64,000 nucleotides of DNA from Alkalimarinus alittae (GTDB lineage Bacteria > Pseudomonadota > Gammaproteobacteria > Pseudomonadales > Oleiphilaceae), in assembly GCF_026016465.1 (NCBI RefSeq), contig NZ_CP100390.1, positions 3,082,501-3,146,500 on the forward strand, given 5' to 3'. The notes under the pieces are model-generated. The model saw nothing but the letters and a program-made list of their open reading frames with translations, was not told the origin of the DNA and did not search any database. Positions 7,812 through 16,637 of the stretch are shown here, piece by piece. Positions within the stretch are counted from its first letter, which is position 1. Every line of letters begins with the position of its first letter. Both the position numbers and the translations under genes were made by a program.

Positions 7812-9521
7812 ATGGCATCCAATACATCAACCTCACTTACTGGCTTGGCTCGCAAATTTGTTTTAGACAATCTTCTTGAAGAGCAGATTGCCAAGGACGC
7901 CTTTGCCCAAGCGAACAATAATAACATTCCTTTTATTACCTATTTGGTTCAAAACAAACTAGCAGGTGCAAAGCCACTGGCATATTCCGCTGCTCAAGAG
8001 TTTGGAATGCCGGTGATGGATCTTTCTACTTTTATGGAAGAGTTAATCCCCGAAAAAATTGTAGAAGAAAAGTTAATAAGAAAGCACCATGCACTCCCAC
8101 TATTTAAGCGTGGTAACAGACTCTTTGTAGCAACGTCAGACCCTACAAACATACAGGCGCTGGACGAGCTTAAATTTCATACAGGGTTAAGCACCGATGC
8201 AGTACTGGTAGAAGATGACAAACTTGGAACCGCAATCGAGAAATATCTCGAGTCGCAAGATACTTCTATGGGTGACCTCGAAGATGCTGACCTTGATGAT
8301 CTTGATGTAGAGTCTGGAGAGTCAGAAAAAGACGAGTCACAGGGTAATGAATCAGATGACGCACCTATTGTTAAATATGTTAACAAGATGCTTTTAGATG
8401 CAATAAAAGGTGGCGCTTCTGATCTTCACTTTGAACCCTATGAAAAAACCTATAGGGTACGATATAGGACAGATGGAATCTTGCACGAGGTATCAAAACC
8501 ATCTATTAAATTAGCGCCTAAGATAGCCGCTCGTTTAAAAGTAATGTGCCAGATGGATATTTCTGAAAGAAGAATCCCGCAAGATGGACGTATAAAGTTA
8601 AAACTGTCAAAAACTAAGGCTATAGATTTTCGTGTTAACACACTACCCACGCTTTGGGGTGAGAAGATAGTACTACGTATTCTTGACCCCAGTAGTGCAA
8701 AAATGGGTATTGATGCGCTTGGGTATGAGGAAGAGCAAAAACAACTGTATATGGACGCTCTTGCCCAACCACAAGGGATGATTCTGGTGACAGGCCCAAC
8801 GGGTAGTGGTAAAACAGTTTCCCTCTATACGGGACTCAACATTCTCAACACACCAGAGACGAATATTTCTACAGCCGAAGACCCTGTTGAAATTAACTTA
8901 GAGGGCATTAATCAGGTTAACGTTAATGCCAAAGTTGGGCTTGGTTTCCCTGAAGCTCTAAGATCTTTCTTACGTCAAGATCCTGACATTGTAATGGTTG
9001 GTGAGATTCGAGATTTAGACACTGCGTCAATTGCTATAAAAGCAGCACAAACAGGTCACCTAGTACTATCCACGCTTCACACAAATAGTGCACCCGAAAC
9101 ATTGACCCGTATGATGAATATGGGCGTACCAGCATTTAATATTGCCACCTCCGTCAGTTTGATTATTGCCCAACGACTCGCTAGGCGCTTATGTAGTAAC
9201 TGCAAAGAAAAAGCAGACATCCCTAAAGAGGCACTTTTAAAGCAAGGGTTCACAGAAGCACAAATTGAAACAGGACTTACGTTGTACAAGCCTAAAGGCT
9301 GTGATAATTGTTCAGGAGGCTACAAAGGTCGAGTGGGTATTTATGAGGTAGTCAAAGTCACACCCGCAATTTCGCAGCTTATTATGGAGGAGGCGACCTC
9401 TCTGGATATAGCAGCTGCAGCCCAAAAAGAAGGGTTTAATAACTTAAGACAGTCTGCAATGCTTAAAGCAATTGAAGGCGTAACAAGCTTGGAAGAAGTT
9501 AACCGAGTAACGAAGGATTAA
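7812..9521 (+). CDS. pilB: Type IV pilus assembly ATPase PilB
   Basis: A 569-residue secretion-superfamily ATPase of usual length. The N-terminal GspE/MshE N domain (about 1-150) is followed by an acidic linker ([20 protein letters not shown] region, about 156-180). The ATPase core carries Walker A GPTGSGKT at residues 328-335, an Asp box, and Walker B near VMVGEIRD. A tetracysteine zinc site is present (CSNC and CDNC). PilB powers pilus extension from the cytoplasmic face of the machine. It is followed 2 bases later by pilC. The retraction ATPase genes pilT and pilU are not in this window. Confidence 0.95.
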   Translation: MASNTSTSLTGLARKFVLDNLLEEQIAKDAFAQANNNNIPFITYLVQNKLAGAKPLAYSAAQEFGMPVMDLSTFMEELIPEKIVEEKLIRKHHALPLFKRGNRLFVATSDPTNIQALDELKFHTGLSTDAVLVEDDKLGTAIEKYLESQDTSMGDLEDADLDDLDVESGESEKDESQGNESDDAPIVKYVNKMLLDAIKGGASDLHFEPYEKTYRVRYRTDGILHEVSKPSIKLAPKIAARLKVMCQMDISERRIPQDGRIKLKLSKTKAIDFRVNTLPTLWGEKIVLRILDPSSAKMGIDALGYEEEQKQLYMDALAQPQGMILVTGPTGSGKTVSLYTGLNILNTPETNISTAEDPVEINLEGINQVNVNAKVGLGFPEALRSFLRQDPDIVMVGEIRDLDTASIAIKAAQTGHLVLSTLHTNSAPETLTRMMNMGVPAFNIATSVSLIIAQRLARRLCSNCKEKADIPKEALLKQGFTEAQIETGLTLYKPKGCDNCSGGYKGRVGIYEVVKVTPAISQLIMEEATSLDIAAAAQKEGFNNLRQSAMLKAIEGVTSLEEVNRVTKD

Positions 9522-9523
9522 TT

Positions 9524-10750
9524 ATGGCAGAAAAATCAGAAAAGTTAGGCTCCTTCACTTGGGAAGGTACAGACCGCAAAGGTAATAAAACCAAAGGCAA
9601 AACGAGCGGGAAAAATGCGGCATTGATTAAAGCACAACTACGACAACAAGGAATAACGCCCACTAAAGTAAAAAAAGAAGCGGTTTCCTTATCCTTTGGT
9701 GGGAAAGGGAAGGCAATAACACCCTTTGATATCGCTATTTTTACTCGCCAATTGGCGACCATGATGAAAGCGGGCGTTCCGCTAATTCAGTCCTTCGATA
9801 TAGTTGCAGACGGGCTCGAAAACCCAAACCTTCGTGATATAGTACTGGATATAAAAACTGAGGTTGCAGCAGGTAATAATTTTGCAGGAGCCCTTCGACG
9901 GCACCCAAAACACTTCGACGATCTATTCTGCAATCTAGTAAACTCTGGCGAACAGTCTGGCGCTCTAGAAACCATGTTAGATCGAGTAGCGACCTATATG
10001 GAAAAAACAGAAACACTAAAGAGAAAAGTCAAAAAGGCCATGACTTACCCAATCGCAGTCGTTATTGTTGCATTGGTAGTGACTACAATACTCCTTGTCA
10101 AAGTTGTACCACAATTCGAGGATCTTTTTTCCGGATTCGGAGCAGACCTGCCTGCATTCACTCAATTTGTCATAGGCATATCCGAATGGATGCAAGAGTG
10201 GTGGTTTGTTGCTTTAGGAATTATTATAGCCACAGTCTACACATTTAAAGAAAGCAAAAGAAGGTCTCCTGCTTTCGCGGATAAAGTAGATCACTTTATG
10301 CTTAAGTTACCCGTTGTAGGGGTCATTATAGACAAATCTGCGGTAGCTCGATTTGGCCGAGTTTTATCAACAACATTTGCTGCTGGCGTCCCATTAGTGG
10401 ATGCATTAGATTCTGTCGCAGGCGCCGCAGGAAACGCAAAATACCGTGACGCAATACATACAATAAGGGATGATGTTTCATCTGGGACGCAGCTTCAGTT
10501 TTCCATGAAGAGCACAGCTGTGTTTCCTTCTATGGCCGTTCAACTAGTAGCAATCGGCGAGGAATCTGGCGCCCTTGACTCTATGCTAGAAAAAGTTGCT
10601 GATTACTATGAAGAAGAAGTTGACACTTTGGTTGATAGTTTAACAAGCCTTATGGAGCCCGTAATAATGTCTGTATTAGGTGTTCTCGTAGGTGGCTTAA
10701 TTGTTGCCATGTACCTCCCAATATTCCAGATGGGACAAGCCGTAGGTTAA
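9524..10750 (+). CDS. pilC: Type IV pilus inner-membrane platform protein PilC
   Basis: A 408-residue member of the GspF/PilC family. Two homologous cytoplasmic T2SSF domains (about 70-195 and 275-395) each lead into hydrophobic segments; the first repeat has FTRQLATMMKAGVPLIQSF and the second FGRVLSTTFAAGVPLVDAL, followed by conserved GEESGALD. PilC forms the platform that the PilB ATPase turns to insert or remove pilin. The start codon lies 2 bases after pilB, with AAGGA inside the end of pilB as the ribosome site, so the two are co-translated. Confidence 0.95.
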   Translation: MAEKSEKLGSFTWEGTDRKGNKTKGKTSGKNAALIKAQLRQQGITPTKVKKEAVSLSFGGKGKAITPFDIAIFTRQLATMMKAGVPLIQSFDIVADGLENPNLRDIVLDIKTEVAAGNNFAGALRRHPKHFDDLFCNLVNSGEQSGALETMLDRVATYMEKTETLKRKVKKAMTYPIAVVIVALVVTTILLVKVVPQFEDLFSGFGADLPAFTQFVIGISEWMQEWWFVALGIIIATVYTFKESKRRSPAFADKVDHFMLKLPVVGVIIDKSAVARFGRVLSTTFAAGVPLVDALDSVAGAAGNAKYRDAIHTIRDDVSSGTQLQFSMKSTAVFPSMAVQLVAIGEESGALDSMLEKVADYYEEEVDTLVDSLTSLMEPVIMSVLGVLVGGLIVAMYLPIFQMGQAVG

Positions 10751-10772
10751 CTCAGTTTAAAACACTATCGAC

Positions 10773-10800
10773 GGCCTGCCCTTGCAGGCCTTTTCTTTTA
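10773..10800 (+). terminator. Intrinsic terminator after pilC
   Basis: GGCCTGC and GCAGGCC form a perfect 7-bp stem around CCTT, followed by TTTTCTTTT. It lies 22 bases after the pilC stop and before pilD, so pilD transcription depends on read-through or on a promoter in the short space left. Confidence 0.8.
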
Positions 10801-10816
10801 AAGAGATAACCACCAA

Positions 10817-11686
10817 ATGCAAAACCTAGATCTATTCCTAAATTCCCCAGAATACCTCTACCCTTCTATCTTCATTCTGGGCCTTATCATCGGTAGCTTC
10901 TTAAACGTCGTGATCTATCGCATACCTAAAATGCTGGAGCAAGAGTGGAAATCTCAGTGTTGTGAGTTGCTAGAAGTTGAAGGTAAAGAAGAGCCTAAAG
11001 TAACCCTCTCCACCCCCAACTCTACCTGCCCTCAATGTGGTCACGAAATAAAGCCTTGGGAGAACATCCCCGTTATTAGCTATTTATTTCTACGCGGTAA
11101 ATGTTCTTCGTGTAAAACAACTATATCGCTTAGATACCCTATTATTGAATTAGTCACAGGCATTTTATCCCTTGGTGTGATTGGCGTATTAGGCGCTAAT
11201 GGTGCGGGTTTTTCAGCGCTGTTTCTGACCTGGGTGCTTATTGCGCTGACGATGATTGATTTTGATACTCAACTGCTGCCTGACAACATGACCTTACCAC
11301 TCGTATGGTTAGGGCTTATTGTTAACTCATACGGCCTATTTGTACCGCTTGAAGAAGCACTTTGGGGGGCTGTTGCGGGCTATTTAAGTCTTTGGACGGT
11401 TTATCATGGGTTTAAGCTCCTCACAGGCAAAGAAGGCATGGGCTTTGGCGACTTTAAGTTACTGGCTGCCTTAGGGGCCTGGATGGGATGGCAGCTGTTA
11501 CCTGTCATTATTCTGTTATCTTCTCTTGTGGGTGCAGTTGTAGGCATATTACTCATTGCGATCAAGGGCCGCGATAAGAATATCCCTATCCCATTTGGTC
11601 CATACCTTGCTGCTGCCGGCTGGCTAGCACTACTTTGGGGGCATGACATCACCCAAGCTTACCTTCAATTTTCAGGCATGAAGTAA
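10817..11686 (+). CDS. pilD: Prepilin peptidase / N-methyltransferase PilD
   Basis: A 289-residue polytopic membrane aspartic protease. The N-terminal cytoplasmic domain has two CxxC pairs (C71/C74 and C96/C99) that bind zinc in the bifunctional, methylating form. The two catalytic aspartates are D148 ([12 protein letters not shown]) and D212 (GFGDFK), matching the GxGD class. It cleaves prepilin leaders after Gly and methylates the new Phe N-terminus. Its last eight codons and stop lie inside a 30-bp sequence that is repeated perfectly before coaE, marking an insertion just after this gene. Confidence 0.95.
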   Translation: MQNLDLFLNSPEYLYPSIFILGLIIGSFLNVVIYRIPKMLEQEWKSQCCELLEVEGKEEPKVTLSTPNSTCPQCGHEIKPWENIPVISYLFLRGKCSSCKTTISLRYPIIELVTGILSLGVIGVLGANGAGFSALFLTWVLIALTMIDFDTQLLPDNMTLPLVWLGLIVNSYGLFVPLEEALWGAVAGYLSLWTVYHGFKLLTGKEGMGFGDFKLLAALGAWMGWQLLPVIILLSSLVGAVVGILLIAIKGRDKNIPIPFGPYLAAAGWLALLWGHDITQAYLQFSGMK

Positions 11687-11689
11687 TAA
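11660..11689 (+). repeat. Direct repeat, copy 1 (30 bp, pilD 3' end)
   Basis: This 30-bp segment covers the last codons and stop of pilD, beginning TACCTTCAATTTTCAGG. It recurs without mismatch at 12486-12515. The flanking bases differ on both sides, so the repeat limits are sharp. Confidence 0.95.
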
Positions 11690-11733
11690 GTGAAGCCTCA
11701 TGTACGATTCAGTTATTAAGAAGGACTTTGATT

Positions 11734-12309
11734 ATGCCTACATGCTGGGTTATAGCAGGCCCTAACGGTGCTGGTAAAACCACATTTGCATTGCGTTACT
11801 TACCCAACGTCGTAAACTGTACCCGCTTTATAAATGCAGACTTAATTGCAGCGGGTTTATCGCCGTTAGCTCCGGAAAGAGAACTAATGGCGGCCAGTCG
11901 TATCTTTATACAAGAAATAAAGGACTGTGTTAGTGCCAATGAAAACTTTTCGTTTGAAACAACCTTAGCCGGCCGTAGTTACTTAAAATTAATCACTCAA
12001 TTAAGGTCTTCAGGTTGGAAAGTTGAGTTAGTATACTTAGCACTACCCAAAATGGGTATGTCAAAAGCTCGAGTGGCTGAACGAGTAACACATGGAGGAC
12101 ATAACATTCCAGCAAAAGATATTGAACGCCGTTTTTCTCGAAGTTTGAAAAACCTATTTCAAGACTTTAGTTATGCAGTGGATATGTGTACATGTTTTAT
12201 GAATACAGGTAGTCAGCCAGAGCTTATTTTTGAGCAGCAAGGTGATAATCGTGATGTATTTAACACTGATCTATACAGCCACTTATTACAAGAAGCAGGG
12301 CTAGCCTAA
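11734..12309 (+). CDS. Zeta-toxin-family P-loop kinase
   Basis: A 191-residue P-loop protein with Walker A GPNGAGKT at residues 9-16, then [13 protein letters not shown], a hallmark of zeta/PezT-like kinases, and [12 protein letters not shown], the usual strand bearing the substrate-facing acid. An Arg-rich lid ([11 protein letters not shown]) follows. Known zeta toxins phosphorylate UDP-N-acetylglucosamine, blocking peptidoglycan synthesis. Short chromosomal homologues like this one are common and often untested. The ATG at 11734 has AAGGA 8 bases upstream; an in-frame TTG at 11728 is less likely. The gene shares one base with a 57-codon ORF and lies in a segment bounded by direct repeats, consistent with acquisition as a toxin-antitoxin-like unit. 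Confidence 0.8.
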   Translation: MPTCWVIAGPNGAGKTTFALRYLPNVVNCTRFINADLIAAGLSPLAPERELMAASRIFIQEIKDCVSANENFSFETTLAGRSYLKLITQLRSSGWKVELVYLALPKMGMSKARVAERVTHGGHNIPAKDIERRFSRSLKNLFQDFSYAVDMCTCFMNTGSQPELIFEQQGDNRDVFNTDLYSHLLQEAGLA

Positions 12310-12482
12310 TGATCAAAACACAACCTTCTGAAAACAGTCAGAAAATACTTGAATCACTAAAAAGTACCGCAATAAAGACCTTAGAAACAAAACATAAGTT
12401 AGGTCAATATGTTGTGGTATGGAAGAACAATCAAATATGTCTTGAAGGGCAAGACACACCTCTTTGCAATAAAGTTAAATAA
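12309..12482 (+). CDS. Small protein coupled to the zeta-like kinase (possible antitoxin or partner)
   Basis: A 57-codon ORF whose ATG overlaps the stop of the zeta-like gene (TAATG), a sign of translational coupling. The protein is charged and soluble. Its second half, KTLETKHKLGQYVVVWKNN, resembles the short proteins with a K-x-LG-x-x-VVVW core that often follow chromosomal zeta-like kinase genes, as far as I recall; that comparison is from memory. The ORF ends only 3 bases before the second copy of the direct repeat, so kinase and small gene fill the inserted segment. Antitoxin function is a guess from context. Confidence 0.65.
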   Translation: MIKTQPSENSQKILESLKSTAIKTLETKHKLGQYVVVWKNNQICLEGQDTPLCNKVK

Positions 12483-12485
12483 CTC

Positions 12486-12515
12486 TACCTTCAATTTTCA
12501 GGCATGAAGTAATAA
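12486..12515 (+). repeat. Direct repeat, copy 2 (30 bp, before coaE)
   Basis: A perfect copy of 11660-11689. Here it is non-coding and ends 3 bases before the coaE ATG. Without the 826-bp segment 11690-12515, pilD would be followed directly by the coaE start. The repeat therefore restores both the pilD 3' end and the coaE initiation region. Confidence 0.95.
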
Positions 12516-12518
12516 ACA

Positions 12519-13106
12519 ATGATCATAGGTTTAACCGGTGGCATAGGAAGCGGTAAGTCAGCAGTCTCTGTTTGCTTTGAAACGCTTGGCATAACAGTCA
12601 TTGATGCTGATGTTGTGGCACGAGAAGTAGTTGAGCCCGGCTGTTTAGCTTTAAATATGATTGCTGATCACTTTGGTGATGGAATTTTAACGACAGAGGG
12701 AGCGCTTGACCGCGCAGCTTTACGTGCAGTTATATTTTCGGATGAGGGTGAACGTAAATGGCTAGAGGCATTGCTTCACCCGCTTATTAGAAACGAAATA
12801 ACGCGACAACTTAGCCAAAGCAACGCGCCCTACTCTATTTTAAGCTCTCCCTTATTGCTAGAAACCGATCAGCATTCGCTGGTTGATCGTATTTTGGTGG
12901 TTGATGTGCCGGTTGAGCTTCAAATAGAGCGCACAGTTCAACGTGATAATAATTCAATCGATCAGGTTAAATCGATTATTAATGCGCAATCATCGAGATC
13001 GCTTAAGCAACAAAAAGCAGATGACATTATTCTCAATACCGGTACTATTGAAGCCTTGGAAAAAGAGGTTGCGCGGCTTCATCAACGTTACCTCAAAATG
13101 ATATAG
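12519..13106 (+). CDS. coaE: Dephospho-CoA kinase CoaE
   Basis: A 195-residue P-loop kinase of normal length. It has GLTGGIGSGKSAV at the N-terminus (Walker A), the DADVVAREVVEPG segment that holds the substrate-binding Asp, LLHPLIR, and SSPLLLET near the middle. It phosphorylates the 3'-hydroxyl of dephospho-CoA, the last step of coenzyme A synthesis. The pilD-coaE-yacG order is widespread in gammaproteobacteria; here it is interrupted by the repeat-bounded insertion. The upstream ribosome site is weak (GAAG inside the repeat). Confidence 0.95.
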   Translation: MIIGLTGGIGSGKSAVSVCFETLGITVIDADVVAREVVEPGCLALNMIADHFGDGILTTEGALDRAALRAVIFSDEGERKWLEALLHPLIRNEITRQLSQSNAPYSILSSPLLLETDQHSLVDRILVVDVPVELQIERTVQRDNNSIDQVKSIINAQSSRSLKQQKADDIILNTGTIEALEKEVARLHQRYLKMI

Positions 13107-13136
13107 ACAGCACAACCAACAAGGGCCTTATACTCA

Positions 13137-13364
13137 ATGAGCAACAAAACAAGTAAAAAAGTCATTTCTGTAAATTGCCCGACCTGCAAAAAAGAAGTTG
13201 AGTGGCTAGAGGCTAACGAACAACGCCCTTTCTGCTCCGACCGCTGTCGCTTGATAGACTTGGGCGCATGGGCTTCTGAAGACTACAAAATAGCGGGCAA
13301 ACCGGCATCAGAGTGGGATATGGCTGATGTGACTATGGGCAACGAGCCTACGACCCTTCAGTAG
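13137..13364 (+). CDS. yacG: DNA gyrase inhibitor YacG
   Basis: A 75-residue zinc protein with Cys14, Cys17, Cys33 and Cys37 (CPTC and CSDRC) and the family segment [15 protein letters not shown]. In E. coli YacG binds the C-terminal part of GyrB and inhibits gyrase supercoiling. It lies 30 bases after coaE in the usual order and probably shares its transcript. The acidic tail is typical. Confidence 0.93.
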   Translation: MSNKTSKKVISVNCPTCKKEVEWLEANEQRPFCSDRCRLIDLGAWASEDYKIAGKPASEWDMADVTMGNEPTTLQ

Positions 13365-13383
13365 TTTATAATCGGGATGTATT

Positions 13384-13830
13384 ATGTCTAACTGTCTTTT
13401 CTGTAACATCACTCAGAAGAAAGAAACCTCTTCAATCGTATATGAAGATGATATCTGCATGGCGATTATGGATATCTTTCCCCTAGGCGAAGGCCATATT
13501 TTAGTATTACCTAAACAGCATGCGGTATTGATTAGTGAGCTAGATACTGCAACGCAATCTCATTTGTTTACAGTGGGCAGCAAAATCGTTGAAGGTCAGC
13601 GAAAAGCAGGCTTTGGCGTTAAAGGCACGAATTTCTTACTGAATGATGGTAAGGCCGCCAATCAAACGGTCCCCCATATACACCTTCACCTCATACCCCG
13701 CAAAAAAGGCGACCTGATTACTGCAATCCCGAAGTTAGCGCTCCATATCACAGGCTTGTTTGGCAAAAGTACTAAAAGAGACAAACTTAACCGTCAGGCT
13801 AAAGCCATCAAACAGCACTTACCGGTCTAA
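13384..13830 (+). CDS. HIT family nucleotide-binding hydrolase
   Basis: A 148-residue histidine-triad protein. The triad HIHLHLIPR places His at 98, 100 and 102, and an N-terminal CLFC pair (C4/C7) with a later His could bind zinc as in HIT proteins of the HinT/Fhit group. Members hydrolyse nucleoside phosphoramidates or dinucleoside polyphosphates; the substrate here is not known. The longer basic C-terminal tail (about residues 105-148) goes beyond the minimal HIT domain. It may belong to the coaE-yacG transcript, as the gap is 19 bases. Confidence 0.9.
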   Translation: MSNCLFCNITQKKETSSIVYEDDICMAIMDIFPLGEGHILVLPKQHAVLISELDTATQSHLFTVGSKIVEGQRKAGFGVKGTNFLLNDGKAANQTVPHIHLHLIPRKKGDLITAIPKLALHITGLFGKSTKRDKLNRQAKAIKQHLPV

Positions 13831-13844
13831 CGTCTAAGCAAACC

Positions 13845-14204
13845 ATGCTGCCATCACTCACCCTTATCATTGTATTTCAGCTTTCTGGTGCATTTATTCA
13901 ACAATACTTTAACTCACCTATTCCTGGTGCGGTTATAGGTATGATTTTGTTTTTTGTCTATCTCTGTATCTCAGGTGGAGGTAATGACAAATTAATCAGC
14001 ACTGGCAGCCAGTTACTCACCTATTTACCGCTTTTTTTCATCCCTGCAGGCGTTGGTATTCTGGTTTATACCGATGAGTTAAAAGCACATGGTATCGCTA
14101 TACTGGCATCTCTGACGGTAGGCTCTGTGATTGCATTTATTCTGACATTGTTGATCTTTAAGCGACTGGCGGTATCGTCAAAAGATACTGATTCATCGAC
14201 ATGA
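13845..14204 (+). CDS. CidA/LrgA family membrane protein
   Basis: A 119-residue hydrophobic protein with about four membrane helices and the family segment NSPIPGAVIGMILFF. LrgA/CidA proteins form holin-like oligomers that work with LrgB/CidB; in several bacteria the pair affects murein hydrolase activity or pyruvate uptake. The next gene is the LrgB partner and overlaps by 4 bases (ATGA), so the two are translationally coupled. I cannot tell whether this is the Cid or the Lrg type. Confidence 0.88.
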   Translation: MLPSLTLIIVFQLSGAFIQQYFNSPIPGAVIGMILFFVYLCISGGGNDKLISTGSQLLTYLPLFFIPAGVGILVYTDELKAHGIAILASLTVGSVIAFILTLLIFKRLAVSSKDTDSST

Positions 14205-14920
14205 TAGATATTTCAGCCTTCAATTATGTCGCGTTTATGGCCAGCCCGTTGTTTTGCATCCCTTTAACGCTGGTAGCCTATTTGGTGGGCACTAAAGTAT
14301 ACGATATCAGCGGCAAAAACATTTTTCTACAGCCGATAGTGACAGGCATTGTACTGGTGATGCTGGCAATAATGCTGCTTGATTTACCCTATGAGCAGTA
14401 TTTTAGTGGCGCGCAGATCATTCATTTTTTACTGAGCACTGCCACTGTTGCACTCGCGATTCCCTTATACCTGAACATCAAACACATTAAAGCGAGCCTT
14501 CGCCCACTGATTTTGACACTTCTAATGAGTGGTATTATTGCTTCCGCGACAGCTGTCGCCATTGCAGGGTTACTCGGTGCCTCTTTAGAGATTATGCTTT
14601 CTCTGGCGCCCAAATCGATAACGACCCCCTTTGCAATGGGTGTGGCTGAAAGTATCGGTGGCTATCCTCCGCTCACGGCTGGGTTTGTTATATTTACCGG
14701 TATCGTGATCGCGGTTGCCGCCTCGCCTATTTTTAAGTGGTTGAATATCAACGATCCAATCATTCAAGGTAGCGCACTGGGGATGATTGGTCATGGTATC
14801 GGAACCGCTAGAGCGCTTGAACTAAGCAATAAAACAGGTGCGTTCTCTGCACTATCGATGGGGTTAATGGGTGTTTACACGTCTATATTTTTGCCTTATG
14901 CGGTCAAACTTTTTATATGA
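14201..14920 (+). CDS. CidB/LrgB family membrane protein
   Basis: A 239-residue protein with about six or seven membrane helices. Diagnostic stretches are LAPKSITTPFAMGVAESIGG and GHGIGTARALE, both highly conserved in LrgB/CidB. It works with the preceding LrgA-like protein in the inner membrane. Roles reported for the family include control of murein hydrolases and transport of small carboxylates. It starts inside the stop of the upstream gene. Confidence 0.92.
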   Translation: MIDISAFNYVAFMASPLFCIPLTLVAYLVGTKVYDISGKNIFLQPIVTGIVLVMLAIMLLDLPYEQYFSGAQIIHFLLSTATVALAIPLYLNIKHIKASLRPLILTLLMSGIIASATAVAIAGLLGASLEIMLSLAPKSITTPFAMGVAESIGGYPPLTAGFVIFTGIVIAVAASPIFKWLNINDPIIQGSALGMIGHGIGTARALELSNKTGAFSALSMGLMGVYTSIFLPYAVKLFI

Positions 14921-14932
14921 TTAATCTTAATT

Positions 14933-15646
14933 ATGTCTGACAATCAATTTACACTAGACACCATTGGCATTATTGCTTCTCCGTTCAAAGAGAAATTTGG
15001 GATTCCTCGGCAACCATCGTTGGCGCGAAATATTACTAGCGAGATTATCATCACGCCGGCTTACAACCGAATTGAAGCGTTCAAAGAATTAGAGCAGTTT
15101 ACACACCTGTGGCTCACCTTTATATTTCATCAAAACCTGAGGTCGGAATGGAAACCCAGTGTTCGACCTCCCCGTCTCGGTGGCAATAAAAAAATAGGGG
15201 TATTTGCCAGTCGATCACCGTTTCGTCCTAATAATTTGGGATTATCTGCGGTTGAGTTTGTGGGTATCAGGCACAGCCAAAACCAAATCAGTATTATCAT
15301 TAGAGGGGCTGATTTAGTAGATGCCACACCGATAGTGGATATAAAACCCTACATTCCTTATAGCGACTCCATTCCCAATGCGAGCGCGGGATACGCCAGT
15401 GAAGCCCCTTGCAAACCATTAATCGTTATTTTTTCTGCGCTAGCGCTTGAGCAGATACAAGCACTAAACCCAAAGCAATACCCCAACCTAACACTTATTA
15501 TTGAAGATGTGCTGTCTGCAGACCCTCGACCTGCTTATAAGACAGGCCAAGACTCAAAAGTGTATGGGGTTAGGTTGTATGATATTGATGTAAAGTGGCA
15601 AGTAACAGGTGAACAGGTTGAAGTGATGTCGGTGGATAAGATTTAG
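14933..15646 (+). CDS. trmO: tRNA (N6-threonylcarbamoyladenosine37-N6)-methyltransferase TrmO
   Basis: A 237-residue TsaA/YaeB-family protein. The N-terminus IGIIASPFKEKFGIPRQP, then LWLTFIFHQN, the SAM-binding RSPFRPNNLGLSAVEF and DATPIVDIKPYIPYSD are the family signatures. TrmO methylates t6A37 of certain threonine tRNAs to m6t6A using a beta-barrel SAM fold unlike other methyltransferases. The C-terminal part ends with the YGVRLYDIDVKW strand segment. It begins 12 bases after the lrgB-type gene and is the last gene of this rightward run. Confidence 0.92.
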   Translation: MSDNQFTLDTIGIIASPFKEKFGIPRQPSLARNITSEIIITPAYNRIEAFKELEQFTHLWLTFIFHQNLRSEWKPSVRPPRLGGNKKIGVFASRSPFRPNNLGLSAVEFVGIRHSQNQISIIIRGADLVDATPIVDIKPYIPYSDSIPNASAGYASEAPCKPLIVIFSALALEQIQALNPKQYPNLTLIIEDVLSADPRPAYKTGQDSKVYGVRLYDIDVKWQVTGEQVEVMSVDKI

Positions 15647-15657
15647 GCGTACTTTAT

Positions 15658-15685
15658 GTAGGCCGGGTTTTAATCCGACGCGGGT
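15658..15685 (+). repeat. REP-like element, copy 1
   Basis: GTAGGCCGGGTTTTAATCCG followed by ACGCGGGTT forms an imperfect hairpin with a GU-tolerant stem. The same outer sequence, GTAGGCCGGGTTT...ACCCGACGCGG, occurs in inverted orientation at 24161-24208. It sits 12 bases after the trmO stop, a typical intergenic place for REP sequences. Confidence 0.7.
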
Positions 15686-15784
15686 TATAACATTACAGCA
15701 CCCTCTAAATATAACAAAATTGAATTCAGCGAACTAGATTACATTACCCCTGTAACAACAAAAATCATGGTTTTTTAATGCAGG

Positions 15785-16225
15785 TTAATTGATAGTCTCG
15801 TTTTGCGGGTGCTCAAATGACGGAAAGTCCCTAGCGTACTTTTTAATCCATTCTTGCGCTGCTTCTTCTATGTTTAAGTCTCTGCCATCGGTTTCTTTAA
15901 CATTGTTTCTATAGTGCTCTATGTGACAAATTTGCTCAACCATTCTTGCAGCATAAGCATCTTGCTCGTCAATAAATTCCACCCCGACTTCATAATCACT
16001 TAAGCTATTTTTTCTGCACCATACCACTTTACCATGCGTTTCAAAGGGTGGTTCCACCAAGGGGATTTTGATCTTGATTAATGCTTTGAGTTCAAGCGCT
16101 GTTGCACTCTTGAGACTAAGGCCTCCGATGCTAACATCTTTGATGCGCAAGTGATCGTCGCTCGCCCACTCAGCAGGCGAGAGCTCTATAGGTACATCAG
16201 TAGGATGACGAATATACGAGCGCAT
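15785..16225 (-). CDS. PilZ domain protein
   Basis: A c-di-GMP receptor-type protein of 146 residues from the ATG at 16225 (149 if a TTG at 16234 is used). The RxxxR motif (RSYIRHP) and the D-x-S-x-x-G motif (DVSIGGLSL) that together bind cyclic di-GMP are both present, so binding is likely. A C-terminal tail of about 45 residues after the barrel is mostly helical and charged. PilZ proteins transmit c-di-GMP signals to motility, pili or polysaccharide systems; the target here is not indicated by its neighbours. Confidence 0.88.
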   Translation of the reverse strand: MRSYIRHPTDVPIELSPAEWASDDHLRIKDVSIGGLSLKSATALELKALIKIKIPLVEPPFETHGKVVWCRKNSLSDYEVGVEFIDEQDAYAARMVEQICHIEHYRNNVKETDGRDLNIEEAAQEWIKKYARDFPSFEHPQNETIN

Positions 16226-16365
16226 ATTTTTCAAATATCCATGGCTGTTTTACTTTAGTATAGACGAATAAAAATTAAGCGGATAAATTGCAGTAATTTC
16301 TATAAACTAACACCATAAATCAAAGTTACACGGGTTTTCTTCATCAACATTATCTAAAGGTCATT

Positions 16366-16617
16366 ATGGATTGCCGACTCGGCTGCGGGGCTTGCTGCAT
16401 AGCACCTTCTATTTCAACGCCCATTCCCGGAATGCCAAACGGTAAGCCTGCAGGTGTGCCCTGCGTTCAGCTAGATGATGATAACTTATGCTTATTATTT
16501 GACGATGACCGCAGACCGACAGTATGCGGAAGCTTTAAAGCAGAATTAGAGACTTGTGGTACAACCAACGCAGACGCACTTGTTAACATAAAGGCGTTGG
16601 AAGCTGCGACAACCTAA
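16366..16617 (+). CDS. YkgJ-type cysteine cluster protein
   Basis: An 83-residue protein with Cys clustered at positions 3, 7, 10 and 11 (MDCRLGCGACC) and further Cys in PCVQ, NLCLLF, TVCGSF and ETCG. This is the pattern of the CxxCxxCC/YkgJ family, proposed to bind zinc or an iron-sulfur cluster. The middle segment GMPNGKPAGVPCVQL is well conserved in short members. Function is unknown. It stands alone between the PilZ gene and the sensor kinase gene, converging on the latter. Confidence 0.85.
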   Translation: MDCRLGCGACCIAPSISTPIPGMPNGKPAGVPCVQLDDDNLCLLFDDDRRPTVCGSFKAELETCGTTNADALVNIKALEAATT

Positions 16618-16637
16618 AGCGAGGTTCTTAGAGAAAA

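Noticed and set aside
11690-12485. Insertion considered as an integron cassette or insertion sequence.
   Set aside because: No attC-like palindrome, no terminal inverted repeats and no transposase or integrase; only direct repeats of host sequence.
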